Below, piece after piece: positions 45,460 to 55,112 of a stretch of 64,000 bases of DNA. The notes under the pieces are model-generated. The model did no database searches, was not told where the DNA came from, and was given only the letters and a program-made list of their open reading frames with translations. This stretch comes from Kiloniellales bacterium (GTDB taxonomy: Bacteria; Pseudomonadota; Alphaproteobacteria; Kiloniellales; JAKSDN01). How positions within the stretch are numbered: position 1 is the stretch's first letter; every line of letters begins with the position of its first letter. The translations under genes were made by a program, and so were the position numbers. Location of the stretch: NCBI GenBank assembly GCA_030064845.1, contig JASJEC010000020.1, positions 1 to 64,000 of the forward strand, in the 5' to 3' direction.

Positions 45460-46616
45460 TTGCCGGCCCTCCCGCCCGCCGGCGCGGGCTCGCCCAAAGC
45501 CTCCTGCGGGCCGGTCTCCTCGGGCGGCGCGGCGTCGGCGAAAAGCTTGCGCGGGTCGAAGGCGTCGCGCACCGCCTCGCCGATGAAGATCAGCAGGCTA
45601 AGCGTCACGGCGATGGCGAAGAAACCGGTCAGCCCGAGCCAGGGCGCCTGCAGGTTGGCCTTCCCTTGGGCCAGGATCTCGCCCAGCGAGGCCGAGCCGG
45701 GCGGCAGGCCGATGCCCAAGAAGTCGAGCGAGGTCAGCACCGTGACCGAGCCCGCCAGGGTGAAGGGCATGAAGGTGATGGTCGCCACCATGGCGTTGGG
45801 CAGCACGTGGCGGAACATGATGACCAGGTTGCTGACGCCGAGCGCGCGGGCTGCGCGGACGTAGTCGAAGTTGCGCGCGCGCAGGAACTCGGCGCGCACC
45901 ACGCCGACGAAGCCCATCCAGCTGAAAAGCAGCAGCAGGCCCAGGAGCCACCAGAAGTTCGGCGTCACCACGCTGGCCAGGATGATCAGCAGGTAGAGCG
46001 TCGGCAGGCCGGCCCAGATCTCGATGAAGCGCTGGAACAGCAGGTCGGTCCAGCCGCCGAAGTAGCCCTGGATCGCGCCGGCCGTGACGCCGATGACCGC
46101 GCTGATCAGGGTCAGCGTGAAGCCGAAGAGGACCGAGATTCGGAAGCCGTAGATCAGCCGCGCGGTCAGGTCGCGGGCCTGGTCGTCGGTGCCCAGCCAG
46201 TGCTCGCCGTCGGGCGGCGAGGGCGCCGGCACCGGCAGGTCCCAGGCGACGGTGCGGTGGTTGTAGCGGATCAGTGGCCAGATCATCCAGCCATTGGCGT
46301 TGATGTTCTCGGCCACCACCGGGTCGCGGAAATCCGTCTCGGTCAGGAACTCGCCGCCGAAGGTGGTCTCCGGTTGGGCCTTGAAGATCGGCATGTAGAA
46401 GCCGCCGTCGTAGTAGACCAGAAAGGGCTTTTCGTTGGCGACGAACTCGGCGAAGAGGGTGACGACGAAGATCACGGCGAAGATCCAGAGCGACCAGTAG
46501 CCGCGCTTGTTGGCCTTGAAGTTGTTCAGTCGGCGCCGGTTTAGCGGCGTGATCTTCATGCCGAGGAAGCGGTTCTCCCGCGCTCTACTCCCGGCGGTGG
46601 CGGTCGCGTCGGCCAC
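45456..46616 (-). CDS. yejE: ABC transporter permease, YejE type
   Basis: 386 residues from a GTG at 46616 with GGGAGG seven bases upstream; the frame stays open further, but that part is the antisense of the neighbour permease. The N-terminal segment MKITPLNRRRLNNFKANKRG followed by GYWSLWIFAVIFVVTLFAEF is characteristic of YejE. A periplasmic loop follows, then the permease core with ALGVSNLVIMFRHVLPNAM (the EAA-type loop). Contributes one half of the inner-membrane channel. Confidence 0.92.
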   Translation of the reverse strand: MADATATAGSRARENRFLGMKITPLNRRRLNNFKANKRGYWSLWIFAVIFVVTLFAEFVANEKPFLVYYDGGFYMPIFKAQPETTFGGEFLTETDFRDPVVAENINANGWMIWPLIRYNHRTVAWDLPVPAPSPPDGEHWLGTDDQARDLTARLIYGFRISVLFGFTLTLISAVIGVTAGAIQGYFGGWTDLLFQRFIEIWAGLPTLYLLIILASVVTPNFWWLLGLLLLFSWMGFVGVVRAEFLRARNFDYVRAARALGVSNLVIMFRHVLPNAMVATITFMPFTLAGSVTVLTSLDFLGIGLPPGSASLGEILAQGKANLQAPWLGLTGFFAIAVTLSLLIFIGEAVRDAFDPRKLFADAAPPEETGPQEALGEPAPAGGRAGK

Positions 46617-46618
46617 GA

Positions 46619-47719
46619 TCAGACCTCCCGGCTCTCGAAGTCGATCCGGGGATCGATCAAGGTGTAGGTGAGATCGCCGATCAGGCCGAGCAGAAGACCC
46701 AGCAGCGAGTAGAAGTAGAGCGTGCCGAACATGATCGGGTAGTCGCGCGCGAAGGCCGCCTCGAAGCCGAGCAGGCCGAGGCCGTCGAGCGAGAAGATCA
46801 CCTCGATCAGCACCGACCCTGTGAAGAGGATGCTGATGAAGGCCGCCGGGAAGCCGGCGATGACGATCAGCATGGCGTTGCGGAAGACGTGGCCGTAGAG
46901 CACCCGCCCCTCGCTCAGGCCCTTGGCCCGGGCGGTGATGACGTACTGCTGGCCGATCTGGTCGAGGAAGGAGTTCTTGGTCAGCATGGTCAGCGCGGCG
47001 AAGCCGCCGATCACCATGGCCGTGACCGGCAGGACCATGTGCCATAGGTAGTCCAGAATCCGCTCGGGCCAGCTCAGGCTCGACCAGTTCTCCGAGACCA
47101 GGCCGCGCAGCGGGAACCAGTCGAGATAGCTGCCGCCGGCGAAGACGACCAGCAGGAAGACGGCGAAGAGGAAGCCGGGCACAGCGTTGCCGATGATCAC
47201 CACCACGCTCGTCCAGATGTCGAAGCGGCTGCCGTCGCGGACCGCCTTGCCGATGCCGAGCGGGATCGAGATCAGGTAGACCAGCAGGGTGGTCCAGATG
47301 CCCAGGGAGATGGAAACCGGCATCTTCTCGAGCACCAGATCCACCACCTTGCGGTCGCGGAAGAAGCTCTCGCCGAAATCGAACACCAGGTAGTTGCCCA
47401 TCATATCGAAGAAGCGCTCGTGCAACGGCTTGTCGAAGCCGAAGCGGCGCTCGAGCTCAGCGATGAACTCCGGATCCAGACCCTGGGCGCCGCGGTAGCG
47501 GCTGGTATCGCTCGCCGTCTTCTGCGAGATCTCAAGGGTCTCGCCCGAGCCTTCCCGGGTCACCCGCTCGGTGATCTCCGTGCCGTCACCGGTAATCTGG
47601 GCGATCGCCTGCTCGACCGGCCCGCCCGGGGCGAGCTGTACGACCACGAAGTTGATCACCATGATTCCGAACAGTGTCGGAATCATGAGCAGCAGGCGGC
47701 GGATGATGTAGGCGGTCAT
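46619..47719 (-). CDS. yejB: ABC transporter permease, YejB type
   Basis: 366 residues. Begins [20 protein letters not shown] as in YejB/DppB permeases, carries a long periplasmic insertion (about residues 40-120, with [20 protein letters not shown]), and the C-terminal half has six membrane segments with [20 protein letters not shown] as the cytoplasmic coupling loop. The stop is directly followed by the yejE-type GTG start. Works with YejE as the peptide channel. Confidence 0.93.
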   Translation of the reverse strand: MTAYIIRRLLLMIPTLFGIMVINFVVVQLAPGGPVEQAIAQITGDGTEITERVTREGSGETLEISQKTASDTSRYRGAQGLDPEFIAELERRFGFDKPLHERFFDMMGNYLVFDFGESFFRDRKVVDLVLEKMPVSISLGIWTTLLVYLISIPLGIGKAVRDGSRFDIWTSVVVIIGNAVPGFLFAVFLLVVFAGGSYLDWFPLRGLVSENWSSLSWPERILDYLWHMVLPVTAMVIGGFAALTMLTKNSFLDQIGQQYVITARAKGLSEGRVLYGHVFRNAMLIVIAGFPAAFISILFTGSVLIEVIFSLDGLGLLGFEAAFARDYPIMFGTLYFYSLLGLLLGLIGDLTYTLIDPRIDFESREV

Positions 47720-47732
47720 GGCGGCGACTCTC

Positions 47733-49709
47733 CTAGGCCTGGCGGTTCTGCATGGCCCGCCGGAACACGAAGAAACCCGCGAGCATGAGGGCCGCGAGCA
47801 CCATGACGATCACCGCCGGACCCGGTCTGCCGTCGCCGGACAGATCGGCTTCCTGCGGCGTCTCTTCGAGGCGCTCTTCCAGCCGTGCCGCCTTCTCCGG
47901 ATCAAACCACCACCAATTGAACGAGGTGCCGATCTTGGCGTTGCCGTCGGGCGGACGATCGAACTTGTCCCAGTAGGCGATGCGCCGCTTGCTGAGGTGC
48001 CAGTTCGGAATGACGAAGTGGTGATGCAGCAGGACGCGGTCGAGCGCCCGGGTCCGGGCCACCAGGCTCTCGCGGCTCGGCGCCGTGATCACTAGTTCGA
48101 TCAGCTCGTCGATCACCGGGTCCTTGATGCCGACGAAGTTCCGCGCGGCCGGGGAGTCGGCGGCGGCGCTGCTCCAGTAGTTGCGCTGCTCATTGCCCGG
48201 CGACTCCGACTGGCCCCAGCCACCGATAAACATGTCGAAGTCGAAGGAGCGCAGGCGGTTGATGTACTGCGAGGTGTCGACAAGGCGTATCCTGGCCTCG
48301 ATGCCGAGCCGCGCCAGGTTGCGCTGGAATGGCAGGACGATGCGCTCGAAGGTCGGACTGCGCAGAAGGATCTCGAAGCTCATCGGCGTGCCGGTCTCGG
48401 CATTGACCAGCTTCATGTCGCGAACCACCCAGCCGGCTTCCTCCAGCAGGGCGAAGGCGCGGCGCAGGTTGTCCCGCGGCCAGCCGCTGCCGTCGGTCGA
48501 GGGCGCTTCGTAGGGCGTCGTGAAGACCGCTTCGGGCACACGCCCGCGGAAGCGTTCCAGGATCTCCAGCTCCTCGCCCTCGGGCAGGCCGGTCGCCGCC
48601 AGCTCGGAGTTGGAGAAGTAGCTCTCGGTGCGGCTGTACTGGTCGAAGAAGAGCTTCGGATTGGTCCACTCGAAGTCAAAGGCATAAGCCAGCGCGCGGC
48701 GCACCCGCCAGTCTTTGAAGACGTCGCGGCGGGTGTTCATGATGAAGGCCTGCATGCCGGTCGGCTGACCGTGGGGGATCTCCACCTTCTTGAGCCAGCC
48801 GTCGCGCAGCGCCGGCACGTCGTACTCCAGCGCCCAGGACTTGGCCGTGTTCTCCTCGCGGAAATCGACCAGCCCGGCCTTGAGCGCCTGGCGGATCACC
48901 GTACCGTCGCGGAAGTAGTCGTAGCGGATCCGGTCGAAGTTGTCCTTCCCGCGATTGACCGGCAGATCCCGACCCCAGTAGTCCTCGACCCTTTCGGTCA
49001 CGACATAGCGGCCGGCCTCGAACTCGGTCACCACGTAGGGGCCGCTGCCGAGCGGAGGCACCAGGGTGGTCTTCTCGAAGTCCCGGTCCTGCCAGTAGTG
49101 CTTCGGCAAGATCGGCAGCTGGCCGACGATCAGCGGCAGCTCCCGGTTGCCCGCCTCGGAGAAGTTGAACCGCACCCGCCGGGGCCCGATCTTCTCCGCG
49201 CTCTCGACGCTGCCGTAATAGAAACGGAAGACCGGCGGTCCCTTGGCCTTCAAGGTATCGAGCGACCAGATGACGTCCTCGACGGTGATCGGCTCCCCGT
49301 CGTGCCAGCGCGCCTCGGGCCGCAGCTCGAAAACCACCCAGGAACGGTCCTCGGGCCACTCGACCCACTCGGCGAGCAAACCGTACATGGTGAAGGGCTC
49401 GTCGTAGCTGGATGTCATCAAGCTCTCTGTGGCGTCGCCGACGCCGGGAGTGCCCTTGGGAATGAAGCTGTGGAAGCTGTCGAAGGTGCCCTGCTGGGCG
49501 AGGCGCACGCTGCCGCCCTTGGGCGCGTCGGGATTGACGTAGTCGAAGTGGGTGAACTCGGGCCCGTACTTCGGCTCGCCGTGCATGGCGATGGCATGGC
49601 CGCGGTAGATCGTCTGACCGTCCTCTCCGATCCGCGTCTCGTAGGCCGCGCCGAGCGCGCCGGTCGCGGCGATCAACAGGGGTATGAGGAGCAGGGAGAG
49701 AAGACGCAT
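47733..49709 (-). CDS. yejA: Extracellular peptide-binding protein, YejA type, with C-terminal membrane anchor
   Basis: 658 residues. Signal peptide [20 protein letters not shown]. Family-5 binding-protein features follow: [20 protein letters not shown] with [20 protein letters not shown], and the later [20 protein letters not shown], which is typical of YejA. It binds oligopeptides in the periplasm for YejBEF. Unusually, residues ~630-652 form a hydrophobic span ([18 protein letters not shown]) followed by RRAMQNRQA, so the protein may stay anchored in the inner membrane. First gene of the operon. Confidence 0.9.
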   Translation of the reverse strand: MRLLSLLLIPLLIAATGALGAAYETRIGEDGQTIYRGHAIAMHGEPKYGPEFTHFDYVNPDAPKGGSVRLAQQGTFDSFHSFIPKGTPGVGDATESLMTSSYDEPFTMYGLLAEWVEWPEDRSWVVFELRPEARWHDGEPITVEDVIWSLDTLKAKGPPVFRFYYGSVESAEKIGPRRVRFNFSEAGNRELPLIVGQLPILPKHYWQDRDFEKTTLVPPLGSGPYVVTEFEAGRYVVTERVEDYWGRDLPVNRGKDNFDRIRYDYFRDGTVIRQALKAGLVDFREENTAKSWALEYDVPALRDGWLKKVEIPHGQPTGMQAFIMNTRRDVFKDWRVRRALAYAFDFEWTNPKLFFDQYSRTESYFSNSELAATGLPEGEELEILERFRGRVPEAVFTTPYEAPSTDGSGWPRDNLRRAFALLEEAGWVVRDMKLVNAETGTPMSFEILLRSPTFERIVLPFQRNLARLGIEARIRLVDTSQYINRLRSFDFDMFIGGWGQSESPGNEQRNYWSSAAADSPAARNFVGIKDPVIDELIELVITAPSRESLVARTRALDRVLLHHHFVIPNWHLSKRRIAYWDKFDRPPDGNAKIGTSFNWWWFDPEKAARLEERLEETPQEADLSGDGRPGPAVIVMVLAALMLAGFFVFRRAMQNRQA

Positions 49710-49801
49710 GGGCCTCGGCGGTCGCGCGTGCGGGACTAAGGGAGGGAGTTAATGCCTCGCCGGTGACCTGGCAAGGCTAAGCGGGCCTGGATAACGAATT
49801 G

Positions 49802-50617
49802 TTAACCATGCTGAAGCAGCGCCAGCGCGGCTTCGTGGAGCGCCGGATCGCCGGCCGCGACGACCCGCGGGCCCGAGTCGAGGCCGAGCGCCCGGCCCTC
49901 CCAGTCGGTGACGGTCCCGCCCGCGCCGGCGATGATCGGCACGTGGGCGAGGTAGTCGTAGGGCGCCATGCTCGACTCGACAACCAGGTCGACGAAACCG
50001 CTGGCCAGGAGGCCGTAGGAATAGCAATCGCCGCCGTAGAGCGGCATCTTGACGGCCCGGCTCAGCCGGTCGAAGGCCTGTGCCTCGGCGCCCTCGAACA
50101 TGTCCGGCGAAGTGGCGCAGAGCGCCGCCGCGCCGATCCCGGCGCAGGCGCGCGCGCTGACCGGCCGCCGGCCCTCGCAGTTCCCGAAGACCGTCGCGTG
50201 GCCGCGCGCGCCGACCCAGCGCTCGCCCAGTGCGCCCATGTCGATCACGCCGAGCAGCGGCGCGCCCTTGTGCAGCAGGGCGATCAGGGTGCCGAAGAGG
50301 GGGTTGCCGGTGATGAAGCGCTTGGTGCCGTCGATCGGGTCGAGCACCCAGACGTAGTCCGCGTCGGCGCGCTCTGCGCCGTGTTCCTCGCCGACGATGC
50401 CGTGGTCCGGATAGCTTCCGGCGATCATGTCCCGAAGTCTCGCCTCGGCCTCCCGGTCGGCCCGGGTCACCGGCGACTGGTCGGCCTTGTCGATCACCTC
50501 CAGCCGGCTGCGGAAGGCCGCCGCGGTGATCGCCCGCGCGGCATCGGCCAGGGCGTCGGCGAAGTCGATCAGGGTCTGCGGACAGGGCGCCGCCTGTCCC
50601 GTTTCGGCCGACGCCAC
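49802..50617 (-). CDS. Inositol monophosphatase family phosphatase (HisN-like)
   Basis: 271 residues. Metal-binding motifs are present: GEEHGAERADA (Glu), WVLDPIDGTKRFITGNPLFG (D-P-I-D-G-T) and PYDYLAHVPIIAGAGG (the second Asp). The family hydrolyses inositol phosphate, histidinol phosphate or 3'-phosphoadenosine phosphate. ITGNPLFGTLIALLHKGAPL and the length fit the histidinol-phosphatase (HisN) group seen in alphaproteobacteria, but the substrate is not proven by sequence. It is 19 bases from the cytochrome gene on the same strand. Confidence 0.9.
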   Translation of the reverse strand: MASAETGQAAPCPQTLIDFADALADAARAITAAAFRSRLEVIDKADQSPVTRADREAEARLRDMIAGSYPDHGIVGEEHGAERADADYVWVLDPIDGTKRFITGNPLFGTLIALLHKGAPLLGVIDMGALGERWVGARGHATVFGNCEGRRPVSARACAGIGAAALCATSPDMFEGAEAQAFDRLSRAVKMPLYGGDCYSYGLLASGFVDLVVESSMAPYDYLAHVPIIAGAGGTVTDWEGRALGLDSGPRVVAAGDPALHEAALALLQHG

Positions 50618-50636
50618 CCTCGCGCTCCCCGGCGGG

Positions 50637-51185
50637 CTACTCGGGCAGGGGCAGCGGGCTGCCGGACAGGGTCCGGAGGTAGGCGATAAGGTTCGCCCGG
50701 TCGTCGACCTTCTTGAGGCCGGCGTAGGCCATCTTGGTGCCCGGCGCCCACTCCTTGGGCTTGGCCAGGAAGGCGTTCATGTTGCCGTAGTCCCAGCTCT
50801 CGCTGGCCTTTTCCTGAAGCGCGGCGGAGTAGGAGAAACCGCCGTGGCTGGCGATCGCCCGACCCATGACGCCGTAGAGGTTGGGACCGACCTTATTGGC
50901 GCCGCCGTCATTGAAGCTGTGGCAGGCGGTGCATTTCTTGGTGACCTTCTCGCCGGCCGCGACGTCGGCCGAGGCCAGAAGCGGCTCGACCGGCTCGAGC
51001 GCCGGGGCCGCGGCGGCGACCGTTTCCACGGCCTCGCCGTCCTCGTCCGCGACGATCGGATAGGCGTTCTCCGCGATCCGCGGTGGGTGTATCAGGACGT
51101 GATTGGTGATGAATCCGATACCGCTCGCGATGACGGCGGCGGTGAGCACCGCGCCGATGATCTTGGTGCCTTCGAGATCCGACAT
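50637..51185 (-). CDS. Membrane-anchored c-type cytochrome (CycM-like)
   Basis: 182 residues. An N-terminal uncleaved anchor (IIGAVLTAAVIASGIGFITN) and an acidic/Ala-Pro linker precede a class I cytochrome c domain with heme motif CTACHSF and distal ligand Met in GTKMAYAGL. KVGPNLYGVMGRAIASHGGF is the typical c2/cyt c552 loop. It carries electrons between periplasmic donors and the cytochrome oxidase. Divergent from kdsB, the same neighbourhood seen in many alphaproteobacteria. Confidence 0.93.
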   Translation of the reverse strand: MSDLEGTKIIGAVLTAAVIASGIGFITNHVLIHPPRIAENAYPIVADEDGEAVETVAAAAPALEPVEPLLASADVAAGEKVTKKCTACHSFNDGGANKVGPNLYGVMGRAIASHGGFSYSAALQEKASESWDYGNMNAFLAKPKEWAPGTKMAYAGLKKVDDRANLIAYLRTLSGSPLPLPE

Positions 51186-51368
51186 CGAGGTTCCCCGTAC
51201 AGCCCTTCGCCAAACGCTGCGGGACCTTAGCCCCAGCCCCCCGGCCGTTCAATAGCCGGCGCACGAAATATCGCGCACTTGCGCCGGCCCGGAAGATGCT
51301 CTTACCTGCGCGGCCTGACGGAGCTCGGGCGGCTCCCGCCGCCGGCCCTGAACCCTGTGGAACGCCTC

Positions 51369-52145
51369 ATGATCGACAGCGAGACCACGATCGTCATGAT
51401 CCCGGCGCGGCTCGCCTCCACGCGGCTGCCGGACAAGCCGCTCGCCGACATCCACGGCGCGCCGATGATCGTGCAGGTCTGGCGCCGCGCCGTGGAAGCC
51501 GGGATCGGCCCCGTGGTGGTGGCCGCAGCCGAAGCGGCCATCGTCGACGCGGTCGTGGCGGTCGGCGGCCGGGCGGTCCTGACCGATCCGGCGCACCCGT
51601 CGGGCTCGGACCGCATCGCCCAGGCGCTGAACGAGATCGATCCCGGGCGCAGCTTCGAGACCGTCGTAAACCTCCAGGGCGACCTGCCGACCCTGGAGCC
51701 TGTCGCCTTGCGGCGGGTGCTGGAGCCCCTCGCCGACCCGGCGGTCGACATCGCCACCCTGGCGGTCGAGATCACCCGGCCGGAGGAGCGGTCCAATCCC
51801 AACGTGGTCAAGGCGGCGGCGGCCTTTCCCGAAGCGGCGGCGCCGGACGCCGGGGTTGCGCGGGCGCTCTATTTCAGCCGCGCGCCGGTGCCCTGGGCCG
51901 GCGCGGCCGACGACCTGCCGCTCTATCATCACATCGGGATCTACGCCTACCGCCGGGCCGCGCTCGAGCGTTTCGTATCCCTGCCGCCGGGCGGCCTTGA
52001 GCGGCGGGAGAAGCTGGAGCAGCTGCGCGCCCTCGAGGGCGGCATGCGCATCGACGTGGCCCTCGTTGACACCCTGCCGCTCGGTGTCGATACTCCCGCC
52101 GACCTCGACCGGGCCCGGGAACTGCTCGCGCCCCGATCGTCTTAA
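51369..52145 (+). CDS. kdsB: 3-deoxy-manno-octulosonate cytidylyltransferase KdsB
   Basis: 258 residues from the ATG at 51369. The N-terminal nucleotide loop is [35 protein letters not shown] and the [12 protein letters not shown] segment with the metal Asp follow; [20 protein letters not shown] is also characteristic. It activates KDO as CMP-KDO in the cytoplasm for lipopolysaccharide inner core, so the cell makes LPS. pheA follows 26 bases later on the same strand. Confidence 0.95.
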   Translation: MIDSETTIVMIPARLASTRLPDKPLADIHGAPMIVQVWRRAVEAGIGPVVVAAAEAAIVDAVVAVGGRAVLTDPAHPSGSDRIAQALNEIDPGRSFETVVNLQGDLPTLEPVALRRVLEPLADPAVDIATLAVEITRPEERSNPNVVKAAAAFPEAAAPDAGVARALYFSRAPVPWAGAADDLPLYHHIGIYAYRRAALERFVSLPPGGLERREKLEQLRALEGGMRIDVALVDTLPLGVDTPADLDRARELLAPRSS

Positions 52146-52171
52146 GCACTGATCCTTCGGACAAAATCTTC

Positions 52172-53047
52172 ATGAGCGAGTCCACCACGCGCACCGGCCG
52201 GATCGCGTTCCAGGGTGTCCCCGGCGCCAATTCCGACATGGCCTGCCGCGCCGCCTATCCGGAGCTGACCACCCTGCCCTGCGCGTCCTTTGAGGAGGCC
52301 TTCGCCGCGGTGCGCGACCGCCGGGCCGACCTGGCCATGATCCCGATCGAGAACTCGATCGCCGGACGGGTCGCCGATATCCACCACCTCCTGCCGGACT
52401 CCTCCCTGCACATCGTCGGCGAGCACTTCCACAAGGTGGACCACTTCCTGCTCGCCCCCAAGGGCGCCACCCTGGCTGGCCTGAAGGTCGTCCGCTCCCA
52501 CGTCCAGGCCCTCTCGCAGTGCCGCAACTTCATCCGCGAACAGGGCTTCGAGGCGCTGATGCACGCCGACACGGCGGGCGCGGCGGCGGAAGCGGCGGCG
52601 CTTGGCGACCCGAGCCAGGGGGCCATCGCCTCGGCCCTGGCGGCCGAGACCTACGGCCTCGAAGTGCTGGCGGGCAACGTCGAGGACGCCGAGCACAACA
52701 CGACCCGCTTCGTCATCATGTCCGAGGAGCCGGTCGATCCGGACCCGGCCGAAGGGCCGGTCATCACCACCTTCGTGTTCCGTGTGCGTTCGGTGCCGGC
52801 CGCGCTCTACAAGGCGCTGGGCGGCTTCGCCACCAACGGCGTCAACATCACCAAGCTGGAGAGCTACATCATCGACGGCTCCTTCACGGTCGCCCAGTTC
52901 TACGCCGACATCGAGGGGCACCCGGACCAGCGGCCGGTGCGTCTCGCCCTCGAGGAGCTCAGTTTCTTCTCGCGCGAGGTGCGCATCCTGGGCGTCTACC
53001 ACGCCGCCCCCTTCCGTACGGACTCCGGAGGCGCCGGCGGATTTTGA
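52172..53047 (+). CDS. pheA: Prephenate dehydratase PheA
   Basis: 291 residues. It converts prephenate to phenylpyruvate for phenylalanine synthesis. The catalytic domain has FQGVPGANSDMACRAAYPEL, MIPIENSIAGRVADIHHLL and NTTRFVIM (the catalytic Thr in the TRF motif). The C-terminal ~85 residues are an ACT domain (PAALYKALGGFATNGVNITK, then LESYIIDGS) for feedback inhibition by Phe. No chorismate mutase domain is attached, as expected for alphaproteobacteria. Partner of kdsB in a short operon. Confidence 0.96.
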   Translation: MSESTTRTGRIAFQGVPGANSDMACRAAYPELTTLPCASFEEAFAAVRDRRADLAMIPIENSIAGRVADIHHLLPDSSLHIVGEHFHKVDHFLLAPKGATLAGLKVVRSHVQALSQCRNFIREQGFEALMHADTAGAAAEAAALGDPSQGAIASALAAETYGLEVLAGNVEDAEHNTTRFVIMSEEPVDPDPAEGPVITTFVFRVRSVPAALYKALGGFATNGVNITKLESYIIDGSFTVAQFYADIEGHPDQRPVRLALEELSFFSREVRILGVYHAAPFRTDSGGAGGF

Positions 53048-53168
53048 CCCGCCCTCACGGTTGCAGCTGTCTTGCAATTGACACGGCAAAGTTACTAAAA
53101 GGCCCCTGGCATCGGGTAGAGAACCCGCTTATCTCGACAGGGTAAAAGAGCGCGGGGAGGAAAGCGCG

Positions 53169-53363
53169 ATGGCGAACGAAGGGCTTTGGTTGGACCCCGG
53201 CAGCGAGCCGAGCGTGGCCGAGCTGTTGGCCGATCCCGCCGCGCGGCTGCTGCTCCGCTATGACGGCCTGACGGCGGATCAGGTCTGGACCGTCGTGCAG
53301 GATGCGCAGGTCCGGCTGGACACCGCCCTCGGCCTAACCCGCCCGGACATCGAGGCCGCCTAG
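53169..53363 (+). CDS. Small hypothetical protein, 64 aa
   Basis: Short but plausible. A good Shine-Dalgarno (GGGGAGGAAA) lies 5-14 bases before the ATG. The product is acidic and Leu/Ala-rich (PSVAELLADPAARLLLRYDG, then LTADQVWTVVQDAQ). No signal peptide or Cys. No family recognised. The ATG at 53169 is the only reasonable start. Confidence 0.6.
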   Translation: MANEGLWLDPGSEPSVAELLADPAARLLLRYDGLTADQVWTVVQDAQVRLDTALGLTRPDIEAA

Positions 53364-53399
53364 TTCGTTGAAGGAGCAGCTCTCGCGCTTGAGCACGGT

Positions 53400-53495
53400 C
53401 ATCCTTCGACAAGGGGCGAAGCCCGGCGCTGCGCGCGGATGAGGTTATTTCTTTGAAGCATCACACCCTCACCCTGAGCCTGTCGAAGGGTGATG
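53400..53495. repeat. Inverted repeat of the CCTTCGACA/TGTCGAAGG type
   Basis: The left arm ATCCTTCGACAAGGGGCGAA and right arm CCTGAGCCTGTCGAAGGGTG form an imperfect palindromic unit. The same core recurs at 63149-63226. It lies between the 64-aa gene and nudC, a convergent pair. Confidence 0.65.
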
Positions 53496-53538
53496 GCGCC
53501 GGCTAGGCACATCCCAACCCGAAGATCACGAGCCAGAT

Positions 53539-54459
53539 CTAACCCTCGGCGATCCAGTCTTCGACCAGGCGGCGGGCGATCGAGTCGCGCCGCGGCAGGC
53601 GCAGCGTCTCGTCCTCGGGTGATTCGCGCAGCTCCGCGCGGGTGAACCAGCGCGCGCTCTCGATTTCCTCCTCGTAGATCCTGATCGGCGCCGGATCGAC
53701 CTCGGCGGTGAAGCCGAGCATGATCGAGGCGGGAAAGGGCCAGGGCTGGGAGGATTGGTAGCGCACCCGCCCGACCTCGACGGCGAGGCCCACTTCCTCG
53801 GCCACCTCGCGGGCGACCGCCTCCTCCAGGCTCTCGCCCGGCTCGACGAAGCCGGCCAGGGTCGAGTGCATGCCCGGCGGCCAGACTTTCTGCCGGCCCA
53901 GCACGCAGCGCTCGCCGTCGTGCACCAGCATGATCACCGCCGGGTCGGTGCGCGGGAAGTGCTGCAGCCCGCAAGATTGTTCCGTGCAGACCCGAATGTG
54001 GCCGCCGCGCCGGCTCTCGGTCGGATGGCCGCAGTTGCCGCAGAATCGGTGGCGCCGGTGCCAGTGCATCAGGCCCCGGGCGTAGGCCATGATCGAGCCC
54101 TCGTGGCGGGCCATGAGCGGCCCGACCGCGCGCAGGTCGTGGAACTCCCCTGACGCGGGCAGCGCCAGTTCCCGCTGCGGCTCTTCCAGGTGCGAGAGGT
54201 CGAGCGCGATGTAGGCCCGCTCCTCGGCGACGCCGAGGAAGACCTGCTGGCCGACCTGGGGCAGGAAGGCCGCGACCTGTTCCGCGCCCAACCAGAAGGG
54301 CCGGGGCGCGTCGCCCGGGACCACCAGGTTGCGCGAGCGCCAGACCGCGACGAAGCGGGTCGCCGGGTCGCCGAGGCGGGCGCGCAGCCAGGCCTCGTCG
54401 TGCCGCAATGGGTCGGCCCGGTCGAGGCCGGCTCCGCTGTAGAAATTCGGCCGCTGCAT
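53539..54459 (-). CDS. nudC: NAD+ diphosphatase/decapping enzyme NudC
   Basis: 306 residues from the ATG at 54459; a TTG at 54498 would add 13. The zinc knuckle CGNCG...CTEQSCG (Cys 140, 143, 158, 163) precedes the Nudix box GFVEPGESLEEAVAREVAEE (starting ~203). The NudC-specific SQPWPFPAS follows at ~237. NudC hydrolyses NAD(H) and removes 5'-NAD caps from RNA in the cytoplasm. Not obviously operonic. Confidence 0.94.
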   Translation of the reverse strand: MQRPNFYSGAGLDRADPLRHDEAWLRARLGDPATRFVAVWRSRNLVVPGDAPRPFWLGAEQVAAFLPQVGQQVFLGVAEERAYIALDLSHLEEPQRELALPASGEFHDLRAVGPLMARHEGSIMAYARGLMHWHRRHRFCGNCGHPTESRRGGHIRVCTEQSCGLQHFPRTDPAVIMLVHDGERCVLGRQKVWPPGMHSTLAGFVEPGESLEEAVAREVAEEVGLAVEVGRVRYQSSQPWPFPASIMLGFTAEVDPAPIRIYEEEIESARWFTRAELRESPEDETLRLPRRDSIARRLVEDWIAEG

Positions 54460-54543
54460 GACGGGCCGGAAGGTGGCATAGGCGGTGAAGCGAGGCAATC
54501 ATCCGAACCGAGAGCTTTCCAAGGGTTCGGCCGACTCTGCGTC

Positions 54544-54942
54544 CTACTGTGGCAACAGTCCGCGGTCTTGCTTTCTCTGCCATTCACATCTGTTCTCGAC
54601 GCATGTCACACGATGATCGGCCGCCCAGCCCAGGCAGTGCCAATGCGGAAAGCAAAACTGGGCATAAACCTCGATCGCCGATTCAATCTCCGCCCGCTTG
54701 GCTTTGTTGAACAGAGTGCCGCAGCCGACGGAGCGGTTGGAATTGTAGGCTACGGCCGTACAGTCATCCGCCCGCTCGCAATAATTGACCGCGGCCATGA
54801 CACCCTGGAGGTGGTCATTGGCCGCTTGGCAGTCCTTGATTTCCTGTGAGGAGGCCGTCCGACTCTGCGTGATTGTCAGCCCCGCGAGGACAAGGACGAG
54901 AAACATCTTCGGACACAACAAGACAGGAATCTCCCACGTCAT
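54544..54942 (-). CDS. Cysteine-rich exported protein, unknown
   Basis: About 132 residues from the ATG at 54942; 54906 is the alternative and gives a shorter signal. The N-terminus is hydrophobic (MFLVLVLAGLTITQS within it), followed by ~90 residues with seven Cys (KDCQAAN, NYCERADDCTAVAYN, VGCGT, FCFPHWHCLGW, VTCVENRCEW). This suggests a disulfide-bonded periplasmic or secreted domain. GC content and codon use are clearly lower than in nudC and the MFS gene, so it may have been acquired. No family recognised. Confidence 0.6.
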   Translation of the reverse strand: MTWEIPVLLCPKMFLVLVLAGLTITQSRTASSQEIKDCQAANDHLQGVMAAVNYCERADDCTAVAYNSNRSVGCGTLFNKAKRAEIESAIEVYAQFCFPHWHCLGWAADHRVTCVENRCEWQRKQDRGLLPQ

Positions 54943-55112
54943 TGGATCGACGAGCACGCCGACCTGGGCGAGTCTACTACATGTGCCGGCTTCGCTCTGG
55001 AAAGGCGCTCGGGTTTGGTGCAGCAAACTTGGATAGCGAGTCGGATATTCGAGATGATATCAAGGGCGCCTAGATCAAATCCTTCGTGAGCCCTTCAGCC
55101 GTGGCCGAGCAC

